The position numbers and the translations under genes are program-made. The notes below the pieces were generated by a model. It ran no database searches. It saw only the letters and a program-made list of their open reading frames with translations, and was not told where the DNA came from. 64,000 bases of DNA from Mycocentrospora acerina (Eukaryota > Ascomycota > Dothideomycetes > Pleosporales), in assembly GCA_022701365.1 (NCBI GenBank), contig JAKUHH010000027.1, forward strand, positions 152,203-216,202. The letters are read 5' to 3'. Shown piece after piece: positions 44,318 through 55,960 of this stretch (the first letter of the stretch is position 1; each line of letters starts with the position of its first letter).

Positions 44318-46061
44318 TCATCCACGCACCCGCACAAACCTCACCATCTGCGGCGGCGGCCCCGCTGTGAAATGATCCCTTACCCCCTTCCAATACTTTT
44401 CCTCTTCAAACCCCTCTGGCAAAACAATATCAAACTCGCTCACCACCCTCCCCACCACACTCCTCAACTCCATCATCGCAAGGCCTTTGCCCACGCAGTT
44501 ATACGGCCCCGTGGAGAAAGGAAGAAACCCGCTCTTGTTCAGCACAAACTCTGGTTTCGTGGTCCACCGCTCGGGAATGAAAGTATCGGGGAAGGAGAAG
44601 TTTCTCGCATCGCGGTTCATGGCGTAGGGTGGCATACTAACGACGGTGTTGCCTGGGATGAAGCGAGTGTTGATGGTTAGGCCTTCCGGGGGGGTGACGC
44701 GCTGGGCGCCGAAGAAGACGGAGGGGTGAAGGCGCATAGATTCGTGGATTATGGCGTCGAGAAGGGGGAGAGAGTGATCTGGGTTGGAGGGCGAAGAGGT
44801 GGTGTGGACTTCTTTGCGGAGGGCGGTGAGGTATGATGGGTGTATTGCGAGATTGATCAGGATGAATGTAAGGGCTGTAGAGGCGGTTTCGCTGCCGGCG
44901 CCGATGATGAGGCGGGATTCGCCGTGGAGGAGGGAGCGGCCTGCTGGAGTATTGGGGGTGTTGTTGATAAGGTATGACACCAAGTCTGGAGGGGCGGCTT
45001 TTTTCTGCGTGTCGTTAGTCGGGTTGTACATGTAAAATGAGTAGAGGTGACACTACGTACAGAAATTCTGGCATCCATTCTGCTTACGCTCCAATCTTTC
45101 CATACTTTCATGGGACCGGCAAGTGAAGTAATTACACCCAAGGTGTTCAATAGCCATGGCATGTGCATAAGAAGACCCATGAATATCAGGCCGTCGGTAA
45201 AGGTTTGTAAGATGCCGTCTGCGACGTCGCTCGAGTCGCCTTTGGTGAAACCCATTGATTTTCCAAACGCAAGGTCAGACATTACATCGTAGCTATAGTC
45301 GACGGCATATCTCAGAAGTGGTATGGGCTTGCCATCTGCAGCCTGGATCCGCTCAAGGAACTGGCTGGTAAACTCTTCGACACGCGGAGAGAAATTGGAG
45401 AGAGCTTGACGTTGTCAGTAACATCCTTAAAGCAAAAAAATGGAGGTTCGTACATGTCTTCATTCCATTGTCCCAAACCTTGCGACGTTGGCGATGAAAT
45501 GACTTGTTACGATTGAGATGTAGCGATTCCTCCATGATGTCGTAGAAAGGGCCTTTACTGGTCTTGGATTGAAAGCTCAGGATTGGTTGGACTGCGGCTG
45601 GGTCAAAGATTGACAGCTCACGCGGGCCTAGACCGTGTCAGCAGTACTCATGCCAGGGTGAATTCAATCCCAGCAACCCATTTACCTGTCCTCACGTAGT
45701 CTCCATATTGCGTCTGCAGCTGCTGCTGCACTTCATACCAACGAAATCCCGAGTCCCAGGTTTGCTTTACAGTCCACCATTTCGACAGTTTCGCCCACTT
45801 GGGTCCAGGATAAGTCCGCAAAGGGTGAAAGAACAGTCGGTACACCCCAATGTACAGAAGGAGTGTAATCCAGAAAGTAACAGTCACCACTGTCGCAACT
45901 GCAAAATTCGTTTGGTAAACAAGTGTCCAGTATGCGATGCTTGAAACTACGATGATGTGCAGTGAGAGATGATCGACTTCAACTCGTCTTAAGACAAAAC
46001 TATGAAGAACGATGGCGGATAATTGCACAAGCAGAGAGACTGAAACTGGGATGGTGTTCAT
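44318..46061 (-). CDS. Cytochrome P450 with multi-helix N-terminus
   Basis: Four exons (46061-45686, 45627-45454, 45404-45061, 45004-44318) encode 526 residues. The N-terminus has several hydrophobic segments before YRLFFHPLRTYPGPKWAKL, an arrangement known from fungal secondary-metabolism P450s. The C-helix region is HRQRRKVWDNGMK, the I-helix IGAGSETASTAL, ExxR lies in HESMRLHPS, and the heme loop is FSTGPYNCVGKG. All exons join in phase. It resembles the tryprostatin-hydroxylase-like P450 group; no other biosynthetic gene is near, so it may act alone. The substrate is unknown. Confidence 0.9.
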
Positions 46062-46718
46062 TGAAGCAGCATCGAGGAAAATAAACAAGTGGAAAGGAAT
46101 GGGGCAAAGCTGGTAGGCTTGCTAAATGTAAGCAGACATTCATTTAAACAAAACGCTCCGGGTAGTGTGAGCCGATCCGTCGTGGAGGCGGGATACAAAC
46201 CGCCAACGGCTGGCTATCTCTTTGTGCACAAGCTTGTGCAACGGGAGGTGGGTAGCAACCTGTAGCACAAGGGCTTACTCTAGCCCTTTTTGGTATTCCT
46301 TGTCCGTTAAGATGTCGCTGCTATATCAAAATTCCCGAAACCGCCGTGCGGCTAGCAAGTACTGCCGACCATAGGACAGCATTTTTGGCCTGAGGAGCGC
46401 CAATGAACCATGTCTGAACCCTGTGAGAAGCTGCACAAACGGCTGGTTGTGGTTACCGCATGCTCAACGCGATAATGAAAACGTGCTCCGCGGCTGTTCA
46501 ATCATACTTCCCCGTGTCTGGTGGATCTGAGAATTGTCACTGCGACTCATTTTGATCCAGCGCACTACCATTAACTTTGCTGAGACCTGTCACTCACGAA
46601 TCACACGCAATTATGTGAAGGCCATGTGTATAAGTGGTCGGGGCCTGTGAATGACAAACGATACCACAAGTACCATCATTCTCCCTGCCTTCTTCATCCC
46701 ACTGTACGAGCCGTGTCG
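46062..46718. other. Divergent intergenic region, P450 and PTH11-like gene
   Basis: A 657-bp gap between divergent start codons. No gene, repeat or motif was recognised. Confidence 0.5.
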
Positions 46719-47958
46719 ATGTCGCCTGTCGAAAAACCTGTGAAGGGTATGATGCCCCCTCCTCTCGGCATCACGCCAATTTTCAACGGTGAAAGAACAG
46801 ATATCCAGAACCAGACTATCACAGTCAACTCAATCATGATTGTTCTCTCGGCCTTGGTGCTCGCTTTGCGTTTGCATACGCGAATTTCCATCTGTAAAAC
46901 CATGGGGCTAGACGACTGGCTGATTGTACTGAGCTGGCTCGGGTGTGTCGCATGGATGTCGATTTGTCTCTACGGTTAGACTGCTCTCATACTCACTCTA
47001 ACTGAATCTTGATCTGACAAAACGTTAGATTTTCAATATGGATTCGGCCAGCATCTCTGGAATGTGACCGCTGAGCAGATGGTTGGGTATGCAAGAACGT
47101 TGCTCGCCATGATAACAGTCTATGTCTGGGTACCAGCTTTGACCAAGCTGTCACTGCTCGCACTCTATCGCCGCCTCGACCCAAACAGAAAGGTCCGGTT
47201 CTGTGTGTACGCTCTGGGTCTTCTTGTGATTGGGTACACGCTTGCCATCACTATTGTTGCGGCTGGTCCATGCAATCAATATATTCATCCCGAGACACAG
47301 CAGTGCCTGGTGAGCCTCAACTTGTTCATGTCAGTCATCAACATTGTAACAGACCTCCTTATTCTCATGTTGCCGGTAAAAATGTTGTACCAGCTGCAGC
47401 TGCCAACGAAGCAGAAAACACTCCTTGGGTTGGTTTTTGCACTAGGCTCTGGGTAAGAAGGACGTGACTCCTTGAAAATGACAAACCCGCTAACATCAAC
47501 CACAAAGAGTCATGATAGTCTCAATCGTCCGCATCGTCTTCGTGTACAATCTCATTGCTGAGCCCGATGCCACGTACCATCAAGCTCGGGCCGCCATATT
47601 CTCGACTGTGGAAGTCAATGGCGGAGTCATCTGCGCATGCCTTGCTCTCCTGAAGCCTTTCTTCCAAAGACACCTGCCCTGGATTCTCTCTCTTTCAAGC
47701 CGTAACCGCAGTCGCAGCCGATCCGGTAGCCGCAAACTCGATGCGTTCGGGGGACCAAGTGACGCCAAGAGCTATGAGCTCCAAGGCGCAGAAGCATATG
47801 CAAATAGACAAATCGAAAACAGCAAAGACTCGGGACAAATCGAGGTTACGACCACCTACGACATTAGCATCCAGAAACCAACGCGTGGACGTGGACACGG
47901 AGACAGCGTGGAAGAACTGTTTCTTCCAGATCTACAGGCCTGGCAGATTAGTCGCTGA
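46719..47958 (+). CDS. PTH11-like seven-helix integral membrane protein
   Basis: Exons 46719-46974, 47029-47452 and 47508-47958 give 376 residues. About seven hydrophobic segments are visible. The fungal rhodopsin-like/PTH11 family markers are GLDDWLIVLSWLG after helix 2, YGFGQHLWN in the first extracellular loop, KLSLLALYRRL and the helix pair ending GGVICACLALLKPFF. The C-terminal tail is cytosolic and Ser/Arg-rich (SRNRSRSRSGSR). There is no CFEM domain. Such proteins are plasma-membrane receptors or receptor-like proteins, some needed for surface sensing. The start ATG was chosen because the upstream extension looks like leader sequence. Confidence 0.87.
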
Positions 47959-48365
47959 TACGCTCAGAGTGATTATTCGAGTCGAGCAGCTGAATAGTGG
48001 GCGTAGCCGTGGCGGGCTGTTGTGCAAGACCTCAAGCCGGATACAGAAGGATTGAGAAACCGAGGCCTAAAGAAATGGACGTGGTCATCAGCGTCGGCTT
48101 GCACTGTAGCCCAACGTAGTCATGTTTAAAATACAAAACATCATGATACAACACCGACCAGAGTGCAGATGAGCTATGTCATGTAACTAGGAAGCTGTGG
48201 TGGATATGCGAAACGTGACCAACGGCACGTGATAAACGACACGTGACAAGTGACAAAGCTCAAGTCGCGATTCCAGCGCTAGGTGCGCCAAGACATGGAA
48301 GAGCACCCGGTCCATTTGCCCCAGAGCAGCTGCTTCCTCCCACATCAACTAGCCTATACCTCACC
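47959..48365. other. Intergenic, promoter of SYF2
   Basis: About 400 bp with no gene recognised. It contains several ACGTGA/CACGTG-like elements near 48215-48245, directly before the SYF2 leader. Confidence 0.4.
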
Positions 48366-49211
48366 ATGGCCGACACAACAGCCCCAGAAGAGCGTTTGAC
48401 CGCAATAGTCCAAACCACATGTGCTTCCGACGATTCCCCCTCGCAATCAGACTCGGCGCCCGCGCCGACAGACGCCAAAGCCGCCCTGGCCGCTCGCATG
48501 GCGCGCTTCAAGTCCCTCCAAGCCCAGAAAGCGAGCGGCAAGAAGGCCACGGAGAAAGAAGTGCGCGATGCCGAAGACCGCGAAGAACGGCGCGCCAAGA
48601 TTGCAAAACTGCAAGACGCACACGACAAGGCCTCGTACAAGCTGCTGAAGAACGACGACCCGGACTTTGAGCGCAAGAGGAACTGGGACTACACGGTCGA
48701 GGAGAGCGAGAACTGGGACAAGCGCATGGCGAAGAAAAGCAAAGCCAGAGACGGCGTTGCGTTTGCAGACTACCGCGGCGAGGCAAACAAGGTGTACAAG
48801 AGGCAGCTCAAGCAGATGGACAAGGTAGATATGGAGGCTTACGCGGCGCAAAAAGCGCAAAAACTTCAGAGGCAGGTGCACTCTGGGCTGTTGCAGCTCG
48901 TGGAGACAGACAGCGGAGACGTGTACACGGTGGACCAGCAGGGGCGCATCAACACGCCTGTCGACGAGGACTTCAGTGGCGACCACACGCCAAGTAGGGA
49001 GGCAGTCGACAAGCTGGTCGACGATCTGGAGAAGGGTGAGAGGGCGAGACTGAAGGCGCGGGCTGCGAGGGGTATCAGGGATGAGCAAGATACGGGCGAC
49101 GTCACGTACATCAACCAAAAGAACAAGCAGTTCAACGACAAGTTGACCAGGTTCTACAACAAGTACACAACCGAGATTCGGGAGAGCTTTGAGAGAGGCA
49201 CGGCGATATAG
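48366..49211 (+). CDS. syf2: Pre-mRNA-splicing factor SYF2
   Basis: A single exon of 281 residues from ATG 48366; the longer frame to 48243 is leader. Alanine-rich and coiled-coil N-terminal part (ALAARMARFKSLQAQK), then the SYF2 core: KLLKNDDPDFERKRNWDYTVEE, ENWDKRMAKK, YRGEANKVYKRQLKQM and the C-terminal YINQKNKQFNDKLTRFY. SYF2 is part of the NTC/Prp19-associated complex in activated spliceosomes. It is convergent with ESF2, whose 3' end lies 229 bp downstream. Confidence 0.94.
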   Translation: MADTTAPEERLTAIVQTTCASDDSPSQSDSAPAPTDAKAALAARMARFKSLQAQKASGKKATEKEVRDAEDREERRAKIAKLQDAHDKASYKLLKNDDPDFERKRNWDYTVEESENWDKRMAKKSKARDGVAFADYRGEANKVYKRQLKQMDKVDMEAYAAQKAQKLQRQVHSGLLQLVETDSGDVYTVDQQGRINTPVDEDFSGDHTPSREAVDKLVDDLEKGERARLKARAARGIRDEQDTGDVTYINQKNKQFNDKLTRFYNKYTTEIRESFERGTAI

Positions 49212-49440
49212 GAAGGGGAAAGCAGGACGACGGATGATGAATAGTGGTTATACCCTGGCGTTGCATTTGAATGGCGTTGCTGGTTGGAGTGTTGTTGGAG
49301 TCTGAAAGATTGGTGCATTGTATGTTTCAGTTGCGGTCATTGGAAAGCAGCCATACTGGACCCATGAGTCACATGATACAACCATCGTGACAAAGCTTGA
49401 AAGCGAACATGTCCTGGATATCATACAATCGACTACAACC

Positions 49441-50442
49441 TCAAAAGATGCTACTCAGCACCTTCTGCACATTTTGTCCCGGCTCAGGCTTCTTATCCCC
49501 TTTACTCATAGCCGCATGCTGCGTGAATTCTCTCCGATCGTTCCTCCTCTTTGGCTTCTCACCTCCATCATCCTTCTCAGCCACAGCCTTTGCACTGCCC
49601 CCTGCATCACCATCCTCGCCATCGCCTCTCTTCTTCCGTGTCGCCTCAATCCCGCTGATCATCTTGCCCTTCTCCACATTCTCCAGGAACCTCGTGTTCT
49701 CCTTCTTGCTCTGCGCAATCTCAAATCTCAGTCTCGCCGCGCGCTCCGCGTTCTCATTCTGAATTTGCTCCACGAGGTGCGCCCACTTGACTCCGCTGAG
49801 GTATTTGATGTTCCAGATCTCGTCGTGCCAGCGCCCGCGCTTCTTGCCGCCCATGGTCTGCGCATTGAGATTGTCCGCAACGAATTTCGCGTCTTTTTTC
49901 TTTAGGAACTCGACCCACCCGTCGAGGAACAACTTGCGCCGTGTTCCGCCGTTCTTGAGTCGTTGTTGTCGCTTGGAGTGATCTTCGGGGGTTAGGAAGA
50001 TGCGGCCGACAGCACCGTAGGGGGTGAGGAGGGAGCGTAGAACCATGGGCTTCATGAAAGGCGGAACGCGCGAGATGTAGATGACGCCGGATTTGTCTTT
50101 CTTTGTTTCGAGAGGGAGGGAGTCTAGCAGCTTTCCCGAGGCAAGCTTGAGGTCCTTGGGAAGGCTTGCAGCGAGTTTCTCGAGGTGGGCGAGTTCGGCG
50201 TGCTTGGTGTAGCCTCGTGTGTCGTCCCCATCCCCTTCCCCTTCGATATCCTCTTCCTCGTCCACATCCTCTGCGTCCTCGTCATGCGCCGCGTCTTCAT
50301 CCTCGTTGTCCGAGTCGTGGTCAACCTTCTGTCGCTTCGATGCAGGCAGCATTCGCGCTCTGCTCTCCTCTTCCGAGTCGTAACCCCTCTCGTCGTCGCT
50401 TTCTTCGGCTTCAAGCCATTCGTTGCGCTTTCGCGTGGCCAT
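49441..50442 (-). CDS. esf2: ESF2/ABT1-like ribosomal RNA processing protein
   Basis: A single exon of 333 residues starting MATRKRNEWLEAEES. The N-terminal third is acidic (runs of Glu/Asp). An RRM-like domain follows: GVIYISRVPPFMKP (RNP2-like), LRSLLTPYGAVGRIFLTPED, and GWVEFLKKKDAKFVADNLN. The ESF2 marker KKRGRWHDEIWNIKYLSG is present, then a helical and basic C-terminus ending NVQKVLSSIF. ESF2 binds U3 snoRNP components and the DEAD-box protein Dbp8 in early 18S rRNA processing in the nucleolus. It is divergent from CWC25. Confidence 0.93.
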   Translation of the reverse strand: MATRKRNEWLEAEESDDERGYDSEEESRARMLPASKRQKVDHDSDNEDEDAAHDEDAEDVDEEEDIEGEGDGDDTRGYTKHAELAHLEKLAASLPKDLKLASGKLLDSLPLETKKDKSGVIYISRVPPFMKPMVLRSLLTPYGAVGRIFLTPEDHSKRQQRLKNGGTRRKLFLDGWVEFLKKKDAKFVADNLNAQTMGGKKRGRWHDEIWNIKYLSGVKWAHLVEQIQNENAERAARLRFEIAQSKKENTRFLENVEKGKMISGIEATRKKRGDGEDGDAGGSAKAVAEKDDGGEKPKRRNDRREFTQHAAMSKGDKKPEPGQNVQKVLSSIF

Positions 50443-50831
50443 TGTGAGACTCGTGGATTTCCCAAGACGAGATATGCAGAGGGTGTAGTCGCCGGGTGAG
50501 CTTGCAGTGGGCGGATGCGTGGGGTTGCGGCTATTCCAGTGTCCGACCTTTGTCCTGGCTTGTGAAAGTTTGTCTGCTGGAAACTTTTGCGGAGAAGTCG
50601 CGGAGGTGAATTTCAGTGGGGCCTGCACGTGACGCCTGCCAAGTCGATGTGGATTCCATGTGGCGCGTCTCCGACAGCGACTTCCAGCCAGCGCTCTCCC
50701 ATCCCTCTCCATCAACCGACACGCACACGCGATCAGTCTTTCGCATCCCTGAATTATCGCAAAAAAGAGAACACGCGCTTTAAGCTCAACTGCCAACCTC
50801 ACCTACGTCAGGGCCCTGCTAAGCCGCAACC
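50443..50831. other. Bidirectional promoter, ESF2 and CWC25
   Basis: A 389-bp gap between two divergent RNA-processing genes. The open frame that crosses it on the minus strand is an N-terminal over-extension of ESF2 and not likely coding. Confidence 0.5.
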
Positions 50832-51998
50832 ATGGGTGGTGACCTCAACTTGAAGAAGTCGTGGCATCCGCATCTGCGGAAGAACCAGGAGCGCGTATGG
50901 AAAGAAGAAAATGCCGCGCTGGAAGAGCGCAAACTGATCGAAAAACTACGGAAGGAGCGCGAAGAGGAGCGTCAAATCGAGGAGCTCCAGAAGCTACAAG
51001 AAGCCGCAGGCGGCAGGACTGTAACAAAGCGGGTGGATTGGATGTACGCCGGTCCTAGCGGCGACGGCGCTGGTGTGACTGAGGAGCGCGAGGGCTATCT
51101 CTTAGGAAAGCGCAGGATCGACAACCTACTAACGTCGAACGACACACAGAGCCTGCAAAAAGGCGCTGCGGTTGGGATTGATGCGCTTGCCAACGCAAAC
51201 GCAAACACGGCTCGTGATACTCACAAGAAGGTGCTCGAGGATCCTCTTCTGATGATCCAGAAGCAGAAGATGGAGATGCAACTCAAGGCTATGAAGGACG
51301 CACAAAAGCAGGCCAAGTACGAGGAGAAGCGTACCAAGGAAAAGGAGCGAGAGAAGAAGCACAGGGGTAGGGATGACGATCGTAACAGGGAGCGAGACCG
51401 GAAACACCGCAGTCGACGCGATCGCTCCCGCTCGAAATCTGACGAACATGGCGACCGTGACAGGAGGGAGCGTAAGCATCGACGTCACGATCGTGGCGAA
51501 GGCCATCGGGGCAGTCACCGGAGGCGCTCAAAGTCACGCTCGCGATCCCCGTTTCGAAAAGAGAAACGCGATGATTATCAACGACGTTCACGCTCGCGTT
51601 CACCACGCAGACGAGAAGATCACGAGGACCGCACCGACTACCGTCGACGAGATCATACTCCACCTAGACGCTCATATGACAAGCCCCGCCACACTATAGA
51701 ACAGGACCGCCCGCAACGTCCTCGCTCTCCTCCCACGACAGCAAAACAGGAGCCCAAGGAAAGTGCTGCAGAGCGCCTCGCCAAGATGCAAGCAGACGCA
51801 TCGTCTCTCGAAACACAGCGTCACGAGCGGGTCCGCCAGGAGGAGGCCAAGGACGCGGAGGAGGCGGAGAGGCTTGCAAAGAATAAGGATGGAGCACGAC
51901 GATTTATTTCTGGTGTACGGGGTCAGGCTGCGAATATGGAGCTTGGAGATGTGATTGCGAGGGGGCGAGGAAACTACCGAGCGGAGGTTGACACTTGA
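50832..51998 (+). CDS. cwc25: Pre-mRNA-splicing factor CWC25
   Basis: A single exon of 388 residues. The conserved N-terminus MGGDLNLKKSWHPHL and the following coiled coil (KIR_N-type, EERQIEELQKLQE) are diagnostic, as is RVDWMYAGPSGDG. The middle is an RS-like, very basic domain rich in Arg, Ser, Asp and His (KSRSRSPFRKEKR). The C-terminus resumes conservation with ERLAKMQADASSLE and FISGVRGQAANMELGD. CWC25 joins the spliceosome to promote the first catalytic step after Prp2. The gene is adjacent to two other RNA-processing genes. Confidence 0.95.
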   Translation: MGGDLNLKKSWHPHLRKNQERVWKEENAALEERKLIEKLRKEREEERQIEELQKLQEAAGGRTVTKRVDWMYAGPSGDGAGVTEEREGYLLGKRRIDNLLTSNDTQSLQKGAAVGIDALANANANTARDTHKKVLEDPLLMIQKQKMEMQLKAMKDAQKQAKYEEKRTKEKEREKKHRGRDDDRNRERDRKHRSRRDRSRSKSDEHGDRDRRERKHRRHDRGEGHRGSHRRRSKSRSRSPFRKEKRDDYQRRSRSRSPRRREDHEDRTDYRRRDHTPPRRSYDKPRHTIEQDRPQRPRSPPTTAKQEPKESAAERLAKMQADASSLETQRHERVRQEEAKDAEEAERLAKNKDGARRFISGVRGQAANMELGDVIARGRGNYRAEVDT

Positions 51999-52537
51999 TT
52001 GGGAAGCATTCAACGAGATGATATTTTTTTCCTCCAATAAATCGTGTGAACTGGATTGAAGGTAAATAGCAAATTTGATACCCCTTAAAGAATGCAATAA
52101 CATTTGTCTGGTTTTAGCCCAGTATGTCTATATGCCTAAATCCAGTTAAGGACGCTAGCAGTTTTTTCTACCGAATTTCTAGAGTTATATAAACTAAATT
52201 TTATCAAGCACATCCATCTCACAGTATACACACAGCATAGATTTTTGGACGGAACCTTATGTCCGTACATGACACGAGAGCTGCACTTTTGTGTAACACA
52301 AACTGTTCTTATACGACGCCATTACATTGAAATTTTTGACCACAGTCATACATTGATTTATCTTGTTCTGTGACTCGAAGATTGCGTATTGAAGCTGTCA
52401 CGTCGTAATGCCAAGGGTTGCCTGCTTAGGCGTCCAAAAGGTCGTTCCACCTAGAATTGCCTTTGACATCAGCATCATTGCTCTTTGTGTAGCCATAAAT
52501 ACATCGCCAAACAAGATTCCCCCTATTGATTTTCATC
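51999..52537. other. Intergenic, promoter of the rvt-like gene
   Basis: About 540 bp, more AT-rich than the genes to its left. No gene or repeat recognised. Confidence 0.5.
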
Positions 52538-55500
52538 ATGGCGTCTATAGGTAGCGTTTTCTCTGAGACGCTACAAACAATCACTTCCACAAAACTTGAA
52601 GAGCTCGCCAAACAGCGCATTGCATTCGATGAGAAGTACGCTGCGTTGCTTGCTGCAGCAAAAGCAGAGGAATATCCAGTTAAACGCCTTGAAGTTCTCG
52701 TTGATGGCGTCAAATCATGTCTAGGTGCCAAATCCTTCACTCGTAAGGCCGCCGGCGGTTGGCGAGGACGCATGGTCAGCAGCAGCGGCATACCGAAAGC
52801 ACAGCTTGAGACCGACCTTCAAAACATGGACCGATTCCTGGAACAGGCACGTTACGACCCTTCAGTATCACCAAAAGTGCTCGAAGACTGGGAAAAAACA
52901 CTGTTGCACTACCTTTCAGTACAATCTACCAAGTTTCAGTATGCAGACCTCTATGGCAAGTTGGTCACCGAATGGCTATCTTCAGAAAAGAGTGCATTAG
53001 TAGATAATGATGTTGAGATGACCGAGAGTTTCGAGGAACTTCCTGGAGCGAAGAAACTTGAAGCTCGCGCTGAATGGGAAGAGTCTGTCTTCGAACCAGC
53101 CGATGTCGATGTGCCTGCGTTACAAACATACCTCAACAAGGTCCTGGGGGCAGATGAGAAGACTTTTGCCGTTATGCAACGCCTACGGAAGAGTGTAGAG
53201 ATATTTGAGAATGATCTGAGCATCCGGTCGCAATTTGATATACCCACATTGCGTTGGGTGATCAAAGGGCTTGCGGGTTCAGACCTACTGTCTAACGAGA
53301 AGCGAGAAGTACTCACCGACTTCCTCAACAACGATGTCATCCTGAACGAGATCGCTGATATCCTCAACCTCAGAATGTCAGCACTTGACCGTTGGAGCTG
53401 GGGTGATTACGTCCTACTTGAGCAGCGACGAAAGCTTAATGGCGGTTACAGCATTTTCATGCACCACGATCTACTCCAAGCCATCTTCCTACACTACATC
53501 GGTGTGAAATGGTCTGTTTTTTTCAAAACCGTATTTCTTGAGGTCCGCGACAATGTAGATGCATGGAAAAGTGACAAACGCGAAGTCTCGAAGATGGATC
53601 GCAAACGACGCCTCTTCTTCCTCGGCATCCAAGGCGACAATACCCAGGACAACCTCGAGGACAAACGTAGCAGTATCCACCGTAACCGCTATTTTGTAGA
53701 TCAGCTCCTTGATCATGACTCTCAGCAGATTGAGGTGCATGAGGGAGAGGAAGAAGCGGAATACAGTGCCATGGTCGACACCTCTCGAAAGCGTAAGCAG
53801 ACTGCACAACCTATACGTAGGAGGGGGCCAAATAGAGATAACTTAGGCGAAATTGTTCCACTGAGTATGCAACGACCCATGGCCATGTCAGTTGCTCAGA
53901 CAGCTCAACCGCAGCCGATGCGGATGCAAATGAGGACTACCCTCCCAACGGCCAACAAAGACGAGGATGAGGACGACTACCCGAATAACAAGGAATCGAA
54001 AAACCCTATGGAAGCCAAGCAACATCTCCTTCATTTGCTATCGACAGAGACCACCGTCAACACGCGCCTTCATGGAGAGCTGACTTGCGTTCACACCGTA
54101 TACAACTCATGGAATTCGCTTCTACCTCACACGACTGCATTGGTTGTTCTGAGGTTCTTTGGTGTCTCCATGAAATGGATGAAGTTCTTCAAGACATTTT
54201 TGCAGGCTCCACTCAAGTTTATGGACGACGATGAATCGTCTCAGCCACGCTTGCGACGTCGAGGTACCCCGGGTTCGCACACACTTAGCGATGTATTTGG
54301 CGAGATAGTCTTGTTCTGCTTGGATTTTAGTGTCAACCAAGCTACCGACGGTGGATTGCTCCACCGTTTGTACGACGATATCTGGTTCTGGAATAAGGAC
54401 TACGAAAAATGTGTAAACGCTTGGACATGTATTCTTGAGTTTACCAAGGTGATGGGGGTGAAGGTATGTTCCAAAAACTTCAAGACTGACCTTGAGGCGT
54501 TATACTGACAGAGGCAGATAAACGATACCAAAACTGGGAGTGTCCGGATTTCGCCGGGCAAGGAGCTCGTGATTGACGACCGTCTTCCCCAAGGCGAGAT
54601 TCGATGGGGGTTCTTACATCTCGACCCTACCAACGGGCGCTTCGAGATTGATCAGAAGAATGTAGATATTCATATTTTGGAATTGCGCAAGCAGTTACAG
54701 GGAAAATCCAAGAGTGTCATCGATTGGATCCAAGGTAAGTCAAGATTGATGTGTGCACACTACATCGATTGCTAAACTTATACACAGCCTGGAACTCATA
54801 TGCAGCCACCTTCTTCAGTTCCAATTTCGGCGCTTCAGCTAATTGCTTCGGCCGCGAACACGTCGACAAAATGCTTGCCACACACCGCCACATCCAGGAA
54901 AGTATTTTCGACGGCGGAAATGTCGTGCAGCATCTGAAAGAAATGATCAACGACCGTTTTGCCGTCTCCGATATACCCGACGGGTTTCTCTTCTTCCCCG
55001 TCGAGCTCGGTGGTCTAGACCTCAAATCGCCGTTCGTCAACCTTCTCCAGATCCGCGAATCCGTCAAGGAAAACCCATTCGATCTTCTAGATGTGTACGA
55101 AGAAGAAGAGCGAAGTGATTATTCTGCTGCAAAACAACAATTTGACCTTGGTTTTGCAAGGAATGCTCGCCACCTACTCGATGACCAAAACTGGATGCCG
55201 CAGGACGCAAACACATTCTTTTCATTCGAAGAATTTACTCGCTACCGCGAACAATACGGAGCGTTTGAAGTTGCAAACCTGCGAAGAGCATATACTGAAT
55301 TACTCAAGCGGCCTACGCAAGAGGCCATCGACGTTACCGCGCAAATTCGGCAAGCATTGATCCAACTCGAGGGGCAGAATAACTTGCGGGGCATCACCTC
55401 GGATTGGAATTCCATGGATGCGTACTGGAAGTGGGTTGCGCAGATGTATGGGCCTGAGATGACAAGCAAGTTTGGGGGGCTCAATGTCGTCGACTTTGGT

Positions 55501-55560
55501 TTGTTGCCACTTGGGATGGTGCAACAGTTTCGCCAGAAGAGGATCAAGTGGCAAGGTTGA
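52538..55560 (+). CDS. rvt: Cellular reverse-transcriptase-like protein (rvt type)
   Basis: Exons 52538-54463, 54518-54734 and 54788-55560 encode 971 residues. The reading frame is clean, unlike the LINE copies next door. RT-like motifs: a candidate motif A Asp near residue 311 (MHHDLLQAIFLHY), motif B RRRGTPGSHTLSD, motif C LYDDIWFW with YDD at residues 612-614, then GVKINDTKTGSV and PQGEIRWGFL. A long insertion separates the A and B candidates. There is no endonuclease, integrase or LTR. This fits the single-copy rvt genes known in fungi and a few other groups, domesticated reverse transcriptases of unclear biological role. Its natural function and template are unknown. Confidence 0.82.
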
Positions 55561-55840
55561 GATGTGGTAAGATAGTACAAGTGAAATTGTGTAATGATGA
55601 GGAAATGTAAAAGTGGATGAACGTAGGAAGAAACTTCTAGGAGAGTAAATCAATTATTATTTTGCTAATGTTTTGCAGGGAACTTGAAGGTAAAAACATT
55701 TAAGGAATTGTTGTGGATTTAATTAATAGGTAGTACAGATATAATATACATCTTCAAGTCTTCTAAAGTCTACTTAGAGGCTAAATTATGCAGCTTTAGC
55801 GTAACTGTAGTACAAGAGGTGCAGGAACAGCCTTACAAGA
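55561..55840. other. AT-rich transition after rvt
   Basis: The GC content drops sharply here, from the rvt 3' end into the retroelement block. No gene recognised. Confidence 0.5.
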
Positions 55841-55960
55841 TTTTTTTTTCTTTATTTATATTGTATTAATCTATCTAACTAACTAAACTAAATAAAGAAA
55901 CGACACTAACTTTGCCTTTTTCATTGCGTCTGTTCTGACGCCTGCAGCATTAATATTTTA
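55841..55960 (-). mobile_element. Old LINE 3' end fragment
   Basis: A run of nine T (55841-55849) is followed by a sequence (TTATATTGTATTAATC...) that closely matches the sequence next to the long poly-T at 57903, for about 45 bp. This indicates the poly(A)-bearing 3' end of a second minus-strand copy. Its internal end is not clear. Confidence 0.5.

Noticed and set aside
45380..45410. Apparent frameshift in the P450 at 44318-46061
   Set aside because: Careful base-by-base reading shows exon 3 starts in phase (SLSNFSPRVEEF); all four exons join without a shift.
48447..49118. Long antisense open frames opposite SYF2, GH16 and TilS genes
   Set aside because: They mirror GC-rich coding sequence and have no protein similarity.
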